NCBI GenBank assembly: GCA_028564925.1
Contig: CM053026.1
Location: 128,427,150 to 128,491,149, forward strand
DNA: 64,000 nucleotides
DNA from: Lithobates sylvaticus
Lineage: Eukaryota; Chordata; Amphibia; Anura; Ranidae
Direction: 5' to 3'
Positions 10,171 to 21,349 of the stretch are shown here, piece after piece. Below the pieces are notes generated by a model. The model saw only the letters and a program-made list of their open reading frames with translations. It was not told where the DNA came from and searched no databases. The position numbers were made by a program, and so were the translations under genes. Each line of letters opens with the position of its first letter. Positions within the stretch are counted from its first letter, which is position 1.

Positions 10171-11676
10171 AAATTTGAGTTTAAATCGGCTTTTAAGGAA
10201 GTTGATCAATAACAGATTTACTGGCTGGATCAACAGGTTACAAAAGCCTAAAAAGGCAATGCAGATACCACAGGATGGGTAAATATAATTGCATTTATAT
10301 ACTTAAATTCAATGTGTTATGCTTTTTACGTTTTCTAAGACACAGTTACTACTTTTACATTATACAATTATGGGAATCTTGGTGAATGACATTGCAAGTA
10401 GGGATGAGAAAAAACAAACATCCTGTCTTAGGGTGTCTCCACTCCACTGGAGGAGCAACAGACACCTTTGGTCAGCTGCATTGTCAATCTGGAGAGACAG
10501 TAGTGTTAGGTACACTTAGCAGATTTCGATGCTCCTGACTAACATAATAAAGTGGAATTCCAGCTAAAATTTTAGCCAACATTTTTGTTTTGTTTTGAGA
10601 TAGAAGTCATTGCAGACCTGGTTAGAGTTGCAAAGTATCAATTATTACTTTTCTTTTACGTTATTAGTTAAAGTGGATGCACATTAATGGACCTCTGCAT
10701 TCACTTTTTTCTTACATTTAAGTGCTGGATACATTTTTCATTGATGACACTGATGTATATTTAATTGAAGACATACCAAGCTTTGCTCATGTTGTAAAAA
10801 GGAAAAAAAAAGTAAATGGGACTACAAAGTCTCTATGATACATAGGGAAGTGCACATCATTCTGTTAGTATAAACATACTTATTACTTAGGAAACTAGAC
10901 AGTAGATAGCATTGTATTGTAAAATGACGTTTACTGAAAGTCATACATTCTTTAGAGCATGACGTTGTAACTAGAGGCCTTGCCAGGCATGGCAGTATAA
11001 AGCAGTTTTCTGCAAATACAGTGCATGACAGATAAAAAACTGTGTGTTCTTAATGTCAACATAAAGTATTGGTTCAGACATTACTAAGTAATGAGAACAA
11101 TTGTATAATTTAGTAGTTGAGTGGCCTTTATCATGCTGGCTGACATAACACATGAGTGGGAAAAGCCCCAGGGGCATTGCTAGGATTGTGAAAAACTTGG
11201 GGCCCCCTTGGGCTCACTGAAAAAAGTAATCCACAACATGCTTAACTTGACATACTGAACAGTGAGTGTAGCCTTTCTGAACAGTGAGTGTAGCCTTTCT
11301 GAACAGTGAACTGGGCATGATTACATAGAGCCTGAAATTGCTTAATTTGTGAAATTTGTATACCGAACACACATGCTATAGTCCTTGTACCCACAAATCA
11401 TGCCTTAGGGACTGGTTCGCACCATCAGCTGCGCTAAACGCTAGGCTGCTGTTATGCGATGGGGGAATAGTGCATTGTTTACTTTTTGATTAGAACTTTA
11501 TTGAATGTCAGAAATGGCATTTTATTAGGTTCTATTGGCCGTAAAGTGCTGCTGTGTGGTGGATTTTAGTGTAGCATGCTGCACTGAAAAAAGTACTGCA
11601 TGCTGTGATGTGAACTGGCCTGTTAGGAATCAACCATGCCCAGCTTAGTTCCAACACACCTGATGTGAATGGACCC
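10171..11676. other. No gene recognised
   Basis: AT-rich sequence without recognisable coding regions. A 22-bp piece (GAACAGTGAGTGTAGCCTTTCT) is repeated in tandem at about 11258-11301. The stretch 10390-10520 (TTGTCAATCTGG...AGCAGATTT) loosely matches 62400-62450, so both belong to a dispersed repeat. Confidence 0.45.
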
Positions 11677-11679
11677 TAA

Positions 11680-12102
11680 TGCCCCGTACACACGGTCGGA
11701 AATTCCGACCACAAAATCCGTCAAATTTTTTCCGACGGATTTTGTCCGACACTGGTGTTGCATACACACGGTCGGACAAAGTTGTCGGAAAATCCGATCA
11801 TTCTGAACGTGGTGACGTTTGTTGCGTACAACGGAACTACGTAGAGGCTAGTAGCCAATAGGTTTGGTCTCCTAATTTGATCTGAGCATGCGTGGCACTT
11901 TGTCCGTCGGAATTCTCTACACGCGATCGGAAAAAGTCTGATCGGATTTTGTTGTCGGAAAATTTGAGAGCAGGATCTCAAATTTTTTCCGGCGGAAATT
12001 CCGACGGAAAAAGTCCGATAGAGCCCACACACAGTCGGATTCTCTGACAACATGGTCCGATCGGACATTTTCCTTCGGAATTTCTGACCGTGTGTATGGG
12101 CA
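11680..12102. mobile_element. Palindromic ranid MITE, GTACACACGGTCGGA type, copy 1
   Basis: The ends TGCCCCGTACACACGGTCGG and GACCGTGTGTATGGGCA are inverted, with TAA at the left and TTA at the right. Internally, TCCGAC and GTCGGA motifs alternate, so much of the 423 bp can fold on itself. Related copies lie at 41417-41840, 25770-26143 and 63610-64000. The 3-bp TAA/TTA borders fit PIF/Harbinger-type targets, but this is inference. No transposase is present. Confidence 0.75.
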
Positions 12103-12105
12103 TTA

Positions 12106-13298
12106 GACAAACCTGTCAGTCACCTAAGAATACCAAATTGAGCTTCCCTGCAAGAGCCATTACACCCACCTCTCCAGCAGCCTGTGTCTCCTACCTATGC
12201 TCAGTTTTAGCGCTGCAGCCTGTCAGCTTTCATCACCACCTGGATCATTGGGTGCCTGTGTCCCCCATCGTGGGATGTGGTTCCATAAACCAACATGCAG
12301 CATGTAGGTGTAAGATAATGGAACCACATTGTGCAGTAGGGGGGGACAGGCAATTTGGCACTTCCAAGAGCTTTGAATGCTGAAGAGTGTAATGGAGGCA
12401 GTTACTGCTGGAATGGAGTGAAGGTAGAACACACAGGCCTTAGGAGTGGAATAGGTATTCTATTCCAGGGAAACTTATTTCCATTTGTGTAAACAACTTA
12501 CATGGTCACTTTAATTACTGTGTCACAAACCAAAGTCTCACACACATAATCTTCAAGACTAAAAAGCATTTTACAAAAAAAAAAAAAAAACCTCTTCCAA
12601 TACATATGCTTCCCAAACACAGAATATAGATGTAGAGTCAACATGTTTAGTCTATGGTAAAGGAGAATGGCATGAAAAAAATTGAGATCTACTTAGCAAC
12701 TATATATCAATATTTTGATATTGTATAGCAGAGCATTCACCATATGAATAATAGAACATATGCTATAGCTGGCAAATGTCACATTTTATGCTATGAGAAG
12801 AGTTCCCCAAAAAACAGGGGCTCACCTTCCAAAAGCCTCTCCTGGGTACTGAAAAGCAATTGTGCCTGGTGGCCAGCAAAGGTACAGTTTACATGCTACC
12901 ACCTGTACACACGGGGGGACAGGTAAGCGTTTGCCTCCTCCTTAGTGAACTAGTTTGGGGTCCTTCGCACCCCTAACCAATCCAGAAAGCATGCAGGTCA
13001 GCATTAGTATAACCCACAAACACACAAATGTGTTTTAACTTTATTAATTTACTACTACTTACCTTCCATGTTTCTGTGGTGTCTAAATCAGTAGTCTTCT
13101 CCAGCACAGTAATCCCAAGAGAGGGAGCTCTGATTGGGCAATGAGGATCGTAGCATTTTTATAGTTTTAAACTCACAGGGAATTTTGCAGTGGTGTTTTT
13201 CCAAAGTTCCCTGAGACATCAGTGACTGCAAGTTCATATTTGGAAGTAGTCCAAATATGAGTAATGATGTAATTTTTTCAATTTTCTTTTTATAAATC
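12106..13298. other. No gene recognised
   Basis: Contains an A run at about 12574-12590. No coding pattern or identifiable repeat. Confidence 0.45.
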
Positions 13299-13300
13299 TA

Positions 13301-14154
13301 CACCGATCAGCCATAGCATTATAAACACTGGTAGATGAAGTAAATAACATTGATTATCTTGTTACAATGGCATCTGAAAGTGGGTGGGATATATTGGGCA
13401 GCAAGTGAACATATTGTCCATGATGTTGCTGTGCTGAAAGCAGAAAAAAATGGGCAAGTATAGGGATTTGAGCGTCTTTGATGAGGGCCAAATTGTAATG
13501 GCTAGATCACTGGATCAGAGCAACTCCAAAACTGCACCACTTGTGGGATGTTCCCGGGCTGCAGTTGTCAGGACCTACCAAAAGAGGTCCAAGGATATAA
13601 AAGTGGCAAATAGGCGACAGTGTCATGGGCAGCCAAGTCTCATTTATCCACGTGGGGAGGAAAGGCGGGCCCATGTTGTCCAATCCAATAGAAAAGCCAC
13701 TGTAGCTCAAATTGCTTAAAAAGTTAATGCTGAATAGAAAGGTGTCAGAACACAGTGCATTGCAGTTTGTTGCGTATAGGGCTGCATATCTGCAGACCAG
13801 TCAGGGTGCCAATGCTGACCCATGTCCACATCCAAAAGCACCTACGTTGGGCATGTGAGCTGTAGAACTGGACCACATAAGCAATGGGAGAAGGTTGGCT
13901 GACCTGGTTAATACAAGAATAGTTTTAGGAATACAACTATGAGTTTGAGGTGTTGATTTAGCCCCCAAATTCTCTAGATCACAATCAAATCAATCATCTG
14001 TGGGATGTGCTGGAAAAACCAGTACAATCCATGAAGCAACATACAACATACAGGACTTAAAGGCTTAGTGCCAGATACCACAGAATACCTTCAGAGGACT
14101 AGTGGAGTCCATGCATTATATGGTGAATGGTCATAAGATTATGGCTGATAGGTG
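13301..14154 (+). mobile_element. Tc1-like transposon, TA-flanked
   Basis: The ends CACCGATCAGCCATAGCATTA and TAAGATTATGGCTGATAGGTG are inverted repeats with TA at 13299-13300 and 14155-14156. The element is 854 bp, about half the usual Tc1 size, and its transposase is broken and internally deleted. The remnant at 762-1160 belongs to the same family. Confidence 0.85.
13450..14100 (+). pseudogene. Tc1-like transposase remnant
   Basis: The start MGKYRD leads into [19 protein letters not shown] and [18 protein letters not shown], the first helix-turn-helix of the paired-like DNA-binding domain. The frame stays open to 13719 (89 residues). After a stop the sequence continues as fragments, and near 13965-14030 it reads a PPNSLDHN..NHLWDVLEK-like stretch, the region of the third catalytic acid. 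The first two catalytic aspartates are not visible. It is dead, but the DNA-binding part is well kept. Confidence 0.7.
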
Positions 14155-14156
14155 TA

Positions 14157-15150
14157 AATTTGTGTTCAGAAAGACATGGTACATAAATATGCTTTTTTTT
14201 TTTTTTTTAACAAATATATTGCTTGAAAACAAAAGGGAAATATTTCTGGTAGGTTTTAAGTCACTTGAGCAACTGATTTTCTATGCAAATTTCAAATTTG
14301 TTTAAAAGTTGATCCTGGCCCTACCCCCTCTTAGCGGGAGCTAGGAGGAGGGGAAAAAGACATCTTAAATATAGGAGACCTTTGCAGAAAAACTCCAGAT
14401 TTGCTTAAAATTTGCCTCCATCATCTCTATTTACTGATCTCTTTAACATTAGTTTTCACTTAAACTAACCCCTGCTTGAGCATTTATTTTATTTTTTTTA
14501 CTGTGTGCTTAGTTTGAAATTCCCAGTTTTGACAGTTTTACACTAATGTTGTGCATCAAACCTGATATTTCAAAACAGAAACTAAAACTTTTAAGTTGCA
14601 TTGTGATTTAATTTTGCTATTTTTTTATTGTTTTTAACTCTTGCAGATGAAGCCAGGACCACCCTAGTGAAAGGTCAGTCAGTCTTCTAAATTGGCAGCT
14701 TGGGGGGAGTTTAAAGGAAGTATGGCATAATGCAGGGACCATAAATAAACATAGTACAAAGGATCCCCGGTGATTACATGTTAAAGCTGTATGAGAGCTA
14801 GGTAACACACTGGGGGGATTTGGAGAAGGAACAAAAAGTTAAGTAAAATAAATAGCTCAGGGAGCGAGGTGACAGAGGTACATTGTTTTTCAGTAGGTTT
14901 AAATCGACTGCACACCACCTCATGCAGGCAATAGCATCCTAGTTCACAAGCTTATTTCCTGTTGTAGAGAAACATATTTACAAACTGGGGAACTTAATGT
15001 GCATTTTTTGTATTACAACAATAAATTAATATAGTAAGGGTTATTTGTCACATTAATACAGAAAGTTCAAAGAATATGGTGTTGAGTGTAGCTAAAATAA
15101 CTTAAAATATTAAGCGTAAAGGTATATAGGCTACCTTCAGGTTATTGGTA
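14157..15150. other. No gene recognised
   Basis: AT-rich, with T runs. No identifiable feature. Confidence 0.45.
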
Positions 15151-15154
15151 ACTG

Positions 15155-16106
15155 GACCGTCCCTAGAGCACACTCATATAACCCCACCCACTCTGTGAGA
15201 CTCCAGTTCTTTGTTAGTGTCCTTAGGTGTTGAAACCTATTTTTATTTTTAAACCATTCAGTTTTTTTCTGTGAAGCTTCTATCAAAATCTGAATGCCCT
15301 CAGCTATCTAGAGGCTTCCAGATCTTTTATACCCTGTTAGGTGCTTGTCTTGGGTTTAGTGCAACATGCGTATTTGGCCTCAGGATGCCCTACAGATGTA
15401 GGGCCGGGCCCATTTCTATGATTCCCAGACCCCAACGACCCCTTTTGGGGTATGTCCACCTTGATGGGTGAAGCTTGGACATGTAGTAGGCCCAGATTTA
15501 TGGATAAGCTAATACAGCGTTTCCCTGTACATTGCCACTGGTTCTTGGTCTTCAGTGCCTAAAACTTTATACAATTTTATAGGCAGAAAACTTAGTATTT
15601 GTGGTAGCCCTTGTCATTTTGTTTCTGACATTGCTCATTACTGGAATTGCTCATGCTGAGAAATGTGATGGCTTTTCTCATCCTATCCAGACTGAGTCCT
15701 AGGCAGATGAGCTAACTGTATAACTCCTCCCGGATGATGCATTCCCACCCACCTTTTCTGCCAAAAACGCACACAGCATGTTGCTGCACTCCTGCTACCA
15801 TCTTCTACAGAGACACAGCCTCAGGAACATGGTCAGCACCTGAGTTATAGCAGTCCCTGTATCTGTATAAGCAAAAACCCATCCATTCAGACCTCTATTC
15901 TGTGAGTACCCCACTGGAAATCCCCTCAAGTAGCAAAGGCAGATCACAGGCGCATGGGAGCTGAACAAAAGGACCCAGAAACAAGTCTAATACTCTACTG
16001 GGCAGAATCTTACATTTCAGCTGTCTGCATCCCTGGTGTGAACAATTGACAGCCAGACTTCCTAAGCTGTCAAAACCTAGACCCTTGGGTGAATATGAAG
16101 GTGTGC
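15155..16106 (+). mobile_element. DIRS-like retroelement fossil, left piece
   Basis: CTAGAGCACACTCATATAAC at about 15172 is an inverted match to GTTACATGAGTGCGCTCTAG at about 22104, as expected for the inverted ends of DIRS elements. Near 16000-16070 the frame reads AESYISAVCIPGVNN, then a DFLS-type stretch, which I recognise as the end of a DIRS RNase H domain. The piece is degraded with several breaks. The fossil appears to continue at 20135-20895 and 21350-22140, interrupted by younger insertions. Confidence 0.6.
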
Positions 16107-16114
16107 CCGGTTTG

Positions 16115-17532
16115 TAGAGGTGTGCATCTTCACTGGCCTTATGATTCGATTCCGATTATCATGTCTTCGATTCGATTCCGCGATTCATCACGATTACAGC
16201 GCAAGTGCGCATGGTTTTCATCAAAAAAAGTAGTCAGGAACTCCATTTTTTGTATTCTATCTGTTCTTAAAAAAAAAAAAAGACAACACTTCCTGCATGT
16301 AGCAAAGTCTAAACACAGCAGACAAAAACTTAAAGGAGCTCCAGGCTCTCCCCCAAAATGATCAGAGACTGCAGACATGGTATAAGAGAGGGTCAGAGAC
16401 TGCGGACATACTACAGGAGATGGTCAGAGACTGCAGACATGGTACAAGAGAGGGTCAGAGACTGCGGACATGCTACAGGAGATGGTCAGAGACTGCGGAC
16501 ATGCTACAGGAGATGGTCAGAGTCAGAGACTGCGGACAATAATGCAGAGTTGTGGTGTTATGAAGGCACATAGAAGACAATTCTATCATATGGACTTGTG
16601 TTGGGTTATGTAGATCAACTGAATGGTGATTGTGACATGGTTACATAGTTAGTCAGGTTGAAAAGAACACAACCTGACAGATGGTCAGACTGGTAAGAGA
16701 AAGCAACACACAGTGTGTGTCACCCCAGCATCATACTGGGAATAATAATAGCAGACATTTGTGTTTTTATTTCTGACAATCTAATGGTGTCCTGTTTCCC
16801 CTCCCGAGCTGTCATCACATTCAGGAAGATATCACACCATTCCTACTTCTGTCTATATTTCTCCTCCATACAGCCCATTCCCCTGCAGTGACAATGACAT
16901 TACTCATCACAGGGGACACATCAGATTGCACTACATGCCCGGACTCCCCCCTGTGTCCCCGGATCACAGCACCCCCCGCACCCTTACTTTCATACTGCTC
17001 TTCCGGTGCTGGTGGCCGTTCTGCAGGTCCAGGCTGCCGGTCTCCCTGGTAACGCTGTAAACACTGAGTTGCCTAGTGATAAGGGGGCGTGGCCAGGCAG
17101 GCACACACCTTGTAATTCTACTCGGGCGATAGAGGAGGTAACTTGAAGTTACTTAAAGAAACGTGTCATTGCTGTCCCTCTGACTATGGCAGCCTGTAAT
17201 GAGGCCGATCTCCATTCCAGCAGCCGGTGTTCTCACGTCTCGCCTAAGGTCAGCAGCAGGGAATGCTCAGCCCACCCACTGACTGTAGCAATCAGATCAG
17301 AAGAGAGCCGGGTGGGGCTGGCGTCAGGAGAGACGTGAGAGGAGAGCGAGAGGCGTGCCAGGCAGTCACATGAGCGGCATATACACACACTAAGTAATGA
17401 GGTAACAGCTATACGCATGGAGCGCTCTACCGGGAGGGGTGGGGCAAGAAATCGATTTGTCATGCATCGATGCCGCATCGGGGACACCCGAATCGCAATG
17501 CATCGATGCAGTGATTAATTTCAGCACCCCTA
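16115..17532. mobile_element. Non-autonomous hAT transposon with 8-bp target duplication
   Basis: The ends TAGAGGTGTGC and GCACCCCTA are short inverted repeats. CCGGTTTG is duplicated exactly on both sides (16107-16114 and 17533-17540), the 8-bp signature of hAT elements. Subterminal GATTCGATTCCG and GCATCGATGC motifs could be transposase binding sites (inference). The 1418-bp interior holds a minisatellite, a polyA tract and GC-rich sequence but no transposase. Confidence 0.85.
16358..16537 (+). repeat. 31-bp minisatellite in the hAT element
   Basis: Six units of GTCAGAGACTGCRGACAT plus 13 bases. Two subtypes alternate: GGTAYAAGAGAGG and RCTACAGGAGATG endings. The alternating order suggests that a two-unit block was the original duplication. 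Confidence 0.85.
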
Positions 17533-17881
17533 CCGGTTTGAAAAAAAAAAGTGATGGATTGTTAAAACATTTATTGAAGATGTGTACGTGTAAGTAAAGC
17601 CAACGTGTTTTGGGGCTAATATGTAAATAAAAGCTATGTAAAATAAGATAAATACAATAAAAATTTGCAACGGGTATACCTGATAAATAAGAAAAACAGA
17701 AGGGCGCACCGACCCTTGTGCATTACCACTAAAAAGGTTTTATTAAAATATATAAAAACAGCAAAATGACTACTCACAAACGAGTACACGGTATAGGCAA
17801 AAACATGGATGGATGCACACGTCCACTGCTTTCAGTCACAATTCTTAAACACCGGGAGGATCTGATGGTTCCTCAGTGAAT

Positions 17882-17921
17882 GGCTGACGCGTTTCAGGGG
17901 AGTACCCCTTTCATCAGAGCC
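17882..17921 (-). ncRNA. Hammerhead-ribozyme-like motif, copy 3, core intact
   Basis: On the minus strand, GGCT is followed by CTGATGA, an extra A, a five-pair stem II (AGGGG, loop TACT, CCCCT), and then GAAAC GC GTC and AGCC. GGCT and AGCC pair as stem I. In GAAACGCGTC the AC/GT pairs form a minimal stem III with loop GC, and GTC is the classic cleavage site. All core bases of a hammerhead are present. Very short stem III helices are typical of the Penelope-type hammerheads, which are thought to work as dimers. The unpaired extra A before stem II is unusual and lowers confidence. Confidence 0.6.
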
Positions 17922-18218
17922 TACAAGTGGGCGATGGTCTTGTCTCCCCCCATTCTATTCCACTCTCTTCTTTTATGGGGTAAATGGGTGGGCGTGGTCG
18001 GGCACTTGACCCCTCCCCCCACCCCCTCCTCCTCATAGGCCCTCCCATACAATTAGACAAGGTGCATATGGATGTGAACGGTACCTCTATATACAATGGT
18101 CCTCCAATATATTCCCCAAGCCCCCAGGGCTTCTCAGGACATGAAGGGTCTACTCTTCCTGTCCAGGTCCTTAGCCGGCGTGTTCCCGTGAATCCCTTCA
18201 ATAGCTGAATGGCTGGCA

Positions 18219-18481
18219 ACTCCGATCCGGAAGTGCGGGTGTATTTACGTTCCACCCGCGACTTCCGGTCGAACCACGCCTCTTTCTCAAACAGGCCAAA
18301 GCCCTATAATATTATACCCGGCCATATCCCGGAAGCGCGGGTGTGTTTGCGCTCCACCCGCGACTTCCGGTCGGACCACATCTCGTTCCCAAACTGGCCA
18401 CAAACAAAAGATGCTCGAATGAGCCATATCCCGGAAGTGCGGGTGTGTTTGCGCTCCACCCGCAACTTCCGGTCTGACCAA
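18219..18481. repeat. Three tandem units of about 105 bp, each with a hairpin
   Basis: Each unit carries CCGGAAGYGCGGGTG, a 10-13-base spacer and CCACCCGCRACTTCCGG, which pair as a 15-16-bp GC-rich stem. Units start near 18219, 18331 and 18431. Stem bases are better kept than the spacer between units, including changes that keep pairing largely intact. It lies upstream (in sense) of the hammerhead-like motif. Confidence 0.8.
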
Positions 18482-18660
18482 GCCTCGCTCATATAGCGGC
18501 CCTGAACCTAATGGGGCTATATGTACCTCTACTGCGCCTGCGCTCCTCTATTCTACGGGCTATTACCGCGCATGCGCGCCCATACATAGCGGCTTAGTGC
18601 GGGGGGGCATCGGTGTACCCCCTCTCCACCCAAGCCTCTAAAAAGGAACACCCACACAGT

Positions 18661-19041
18661 GTATTATTGGGACTGTGCAGTGTCAAGGAAAGTTAGTGCA
18701 AACACATACAGCAATACACAGGGAAGGGGGGTAGGGGGGGGGAAATCAAACGTGCCCCACCTTCCTCGCTGGAAAAAGTGTGCATGGATAGTGCATACAG
18801 TAGTGTCCCTGGCCATGGCCATGAACCAAGGAAGAGTACCCACATGTAGTTATCGTGCTGTTGCATATAGTGTACATACATATATATACACATATATACA
18901 CATATATGCGCGCGCTACATGTGGATGAACAATGATGGTGGTAATGATGCTAATGAACTTTAAAAATGATATTAAAAACATTTTTTTGTGTACAATATAT
19001 ATAAAAAAACACGTGCATAAAAAACGTACACATGCATATAC

Positions 19042-19099
<58 letters not shown>

Positions 19100-20134
19100 A
19101 CGCTACACATAGAAGAGAGAGCTTTCAGGTTCAGTGTTCAAATCACTGCCTGCAAAGAGTGGATGTGCAAATTATATATCAAAAACCAGTTATAATTAAA
19201 CGATCCCCAAATCAATGGAATTTGATAGATACATAATTGAATCGTGTTGTACCACATAGCATAGTGTTTACTGTTAATAATAGATGTATGTTAAAATGTA
19301 TTAAACCCAATAGTGTGGCAAACTGAATAAAAAAACCCAAAACAGACCCCTTTCTACAGTTTGAAAAGCCTCAGCACACTAACACTCTTACAGGTATAAT
19401 TGTGTAAAACACTGAACCTAACTAAGATATACAAGTGCACTTCGCAGTACCATCAAATTGCGGTGCACACTTACTTATAGACCTCTTATGACCTCTACCT
19501 CGACCTCTACCACAATGACAAGACCATTTAGCCCACTCTAGAACAGTCCCCATGTGAGACTTAATAATGCTGCAGAAGGCTACATGGATCCCTGACTGCC
19601 CTTCACCATACCAAAGGAGGGCTGCAAGATTCTGGACATTACCTTGAGGAATTACACTTATATACTTTTTTATGAACCAAGAGACTAGACACCAGAGCGC
19701 AGGAGAATTTGTCGTATATACCTGATAAATTTCAATGCAAAATACATACATAGTTAAATCAATTAAAATTTTTTTTGAAATGGAATATCACAAGTAGAAA
19801 TAAAATAATAATAATTATGATAATTAAGAGAGAGAGAAAAAATAACAATACACAAATAAATAAAAAATAAAATAATGGCTTATGAAGAACCAGGATATGC
19901 AGGGATCTTGATATGTGTGGACACTTGATAAGGATAAACAGCAAGTTTTTCAATATGAATGTAGAAAGATGAGATGAGGGATACAGAAAACATGTCTGCA
20001 TGGAAGCTTATCTTACATATATATTAAACATGTATAAGCTTTATATTACCCATAAAATATATATCATAATCCGTATACATGCAGACACATCAAAATCATT
20101 AGATAAAAGATAACGTCTGGAACCAGGACATTTG
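18661..20134. other. Unassigned sequence with microsatellites
   Basis: CATATATACA-type repeats lie at 18874-18910, with an alternating CG stretch GCGCGCGC just after. A longer (TA)n flanked by CA/TG repeats covers about 19030-19105. The rest shows no coding pattern. By position it belongs to the insertion that separates the DIRS-like pieces. Confidence 0.55.
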
Positions 20135-20900
20135 TATGTGTACCCTGAGATGCTTCAAAATCTCTGTTAATTGTGGGGAAAATGAGACAAGGACATCCAA
20201 GACTCCAGGCTCAACAACAAGCTGAACAAATGTGTGGTCAAAACCAAGAGCTGTCTACCCTTCGCAGTGTGTGCTCTGGTGATTCCTTGGCCTCTGTTAA
20301 AGCTGTTTTATGCTTTCCCTCCAATGAAGAGCATCCCTCAACTGCTTCGCTAGATAGAGGAGGAAAGGGTTTTGGTGATTCACATTGCACCAGATTGGCT
20401 CAGAAGAATATGGTACGTGGTACACAAACACACTGCAACTTCTGGGAGGTGAGCCTTGACCTCTTCCAAACAGACCAGACTCACTTACTTGCCCGACGTC
20501 CCCTATTCCCTGCTTCTCAGCTGCTGGCTTTAGGGGGGTGGCTGTTAAACCCATGTCCTAATATTTGGGGGTATTTCTATTATTCCCACCTTACTCAGAG
20601 AAAGAAAAGACAACTCCTGCAAGAGTTGCCCTTACATATGGAAGGCTTACTTTGCCTGGTGCAAGTATAGGAAGCTGAGTCCCAGGGAATTCTCTGTCAA
20701 TTGTATTTAAGCATTTGTTCGTCTGGTTCTAACAAGCGCCCGGCCCAGGGTACCCTTAAAGTTTATGTGACTCTTTACCTTGCAAAATAACCCATTACAT
20801 TTACAATTAAAATGCAAGACAAAACATTTGTGTGGAGTACAGGCAGGCTGTGCTCCCAAGTAGAATGCAAAGAAGCAAACTGACCATGCTAGCATGGATG
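20135..20900 (+). mobile_element. DIRS-like retroelement fossil, middle piece
   Basis: Short stretches match the region between RNase H and tyrosine recombinase of DIRS elements: APDWLRRIWY near 20392 and WKAYFAWCKYRKLSPRE near 20640. The latter resembles the N-terminal, core-binding part of the recombinase. Several breaks are visible. Orientation is the same as in the left piece at 15155-16106. Confidence 0.6.
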
Positions 20901-20902
20901 TA

Positions 20903-21335
20903 CATTATCTCACAAAAGTGAGTACACCCCCATTTTTGTAAATATTTTATTATATCTTTTCATGTGACAACACTGAAGAAATTACACTTTGCTACAATGT
21001 AAAGTAGAGAGAGTACAGCTTGTATAACAGTGTAAATATGCTGTCCCCTCAAAATAACTCAACACACCATTAATGTCTAAACTACTGGCAACAAAAGTGA
21101 TACACCCTTAAGTGAAAATGTCCAAATTGGGCTCAAAGTGTCAATATTTTGTGTGGCCACCATTATTTTCCAGCACTGCCTTAACCCTCTTGGGCATGGA
21201 GTGCACCATAAATTCACAGGTTGCCACTGGAGTCCTCTTCCACACCTCCATGATGACATCACGGAGCTAGTGGATGTTAGAGACCTTGCACTCCCCCACC
21301 TTCCGTTTGAGGATGCCCCACAGATGCTCAATAGG
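20903..21335 (-). mobile_element. Tc1-like fragment, same family as 6470-8202
   Basis: A TA at 20901-20902 precedes an inverted-end sequence of the 6470 family (CTCACAAAAGTGAGTACACC). On the minus strand the transposase C-terminus reads MPKRVKAVLENNGGHTKY followed by a stop, better kept than in the copy at 6470. The element stops abruptly near 21335, where a 13-bp perfect inverted repeat (21315-21348) marks the break. It sits between the middle and right DIRS-like pieces. Confidence 0.8.
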
Positions 21336-21349
21336 GCATCTGTGGGGCA

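Larger units (their letters stand above)
17541..18660 (-). mobile_element. Penelope-like retroelement segment, antisense
   Basis: Read on the minus strand, a GC-rich region (18650-17930) leads to a hammerhead-like motif (17882-17921), then about 190 bases ending in an AATAAAACC stretch and GGTCGGTGCGCCCTTCTG. The last part matches the 3' end of the insertion at 8755-9006. The upstream part carries three hairpin-bearing repeats (18219-18481). No reverse transcriptase or GIY-YIG endonuclease frame is visible. It lies between DIRS-like pieces and so inserted into that fossil. Confidence 0.5.

Noticed and set aside
16358-16537. Regularly spaced 31-bp repeats, CRISPR-like at first sight
   Set aside because: Units are contiguous with no unique spacers, and the window is vertebrate DNA. 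It is a minisatellite.
16640-16675. Possible SINE-like phrase (TACATAGTTAGTCAGGTTGAAAA)
   Set aside because: Too short to support a SINE; no A/B boxes or tail seen.
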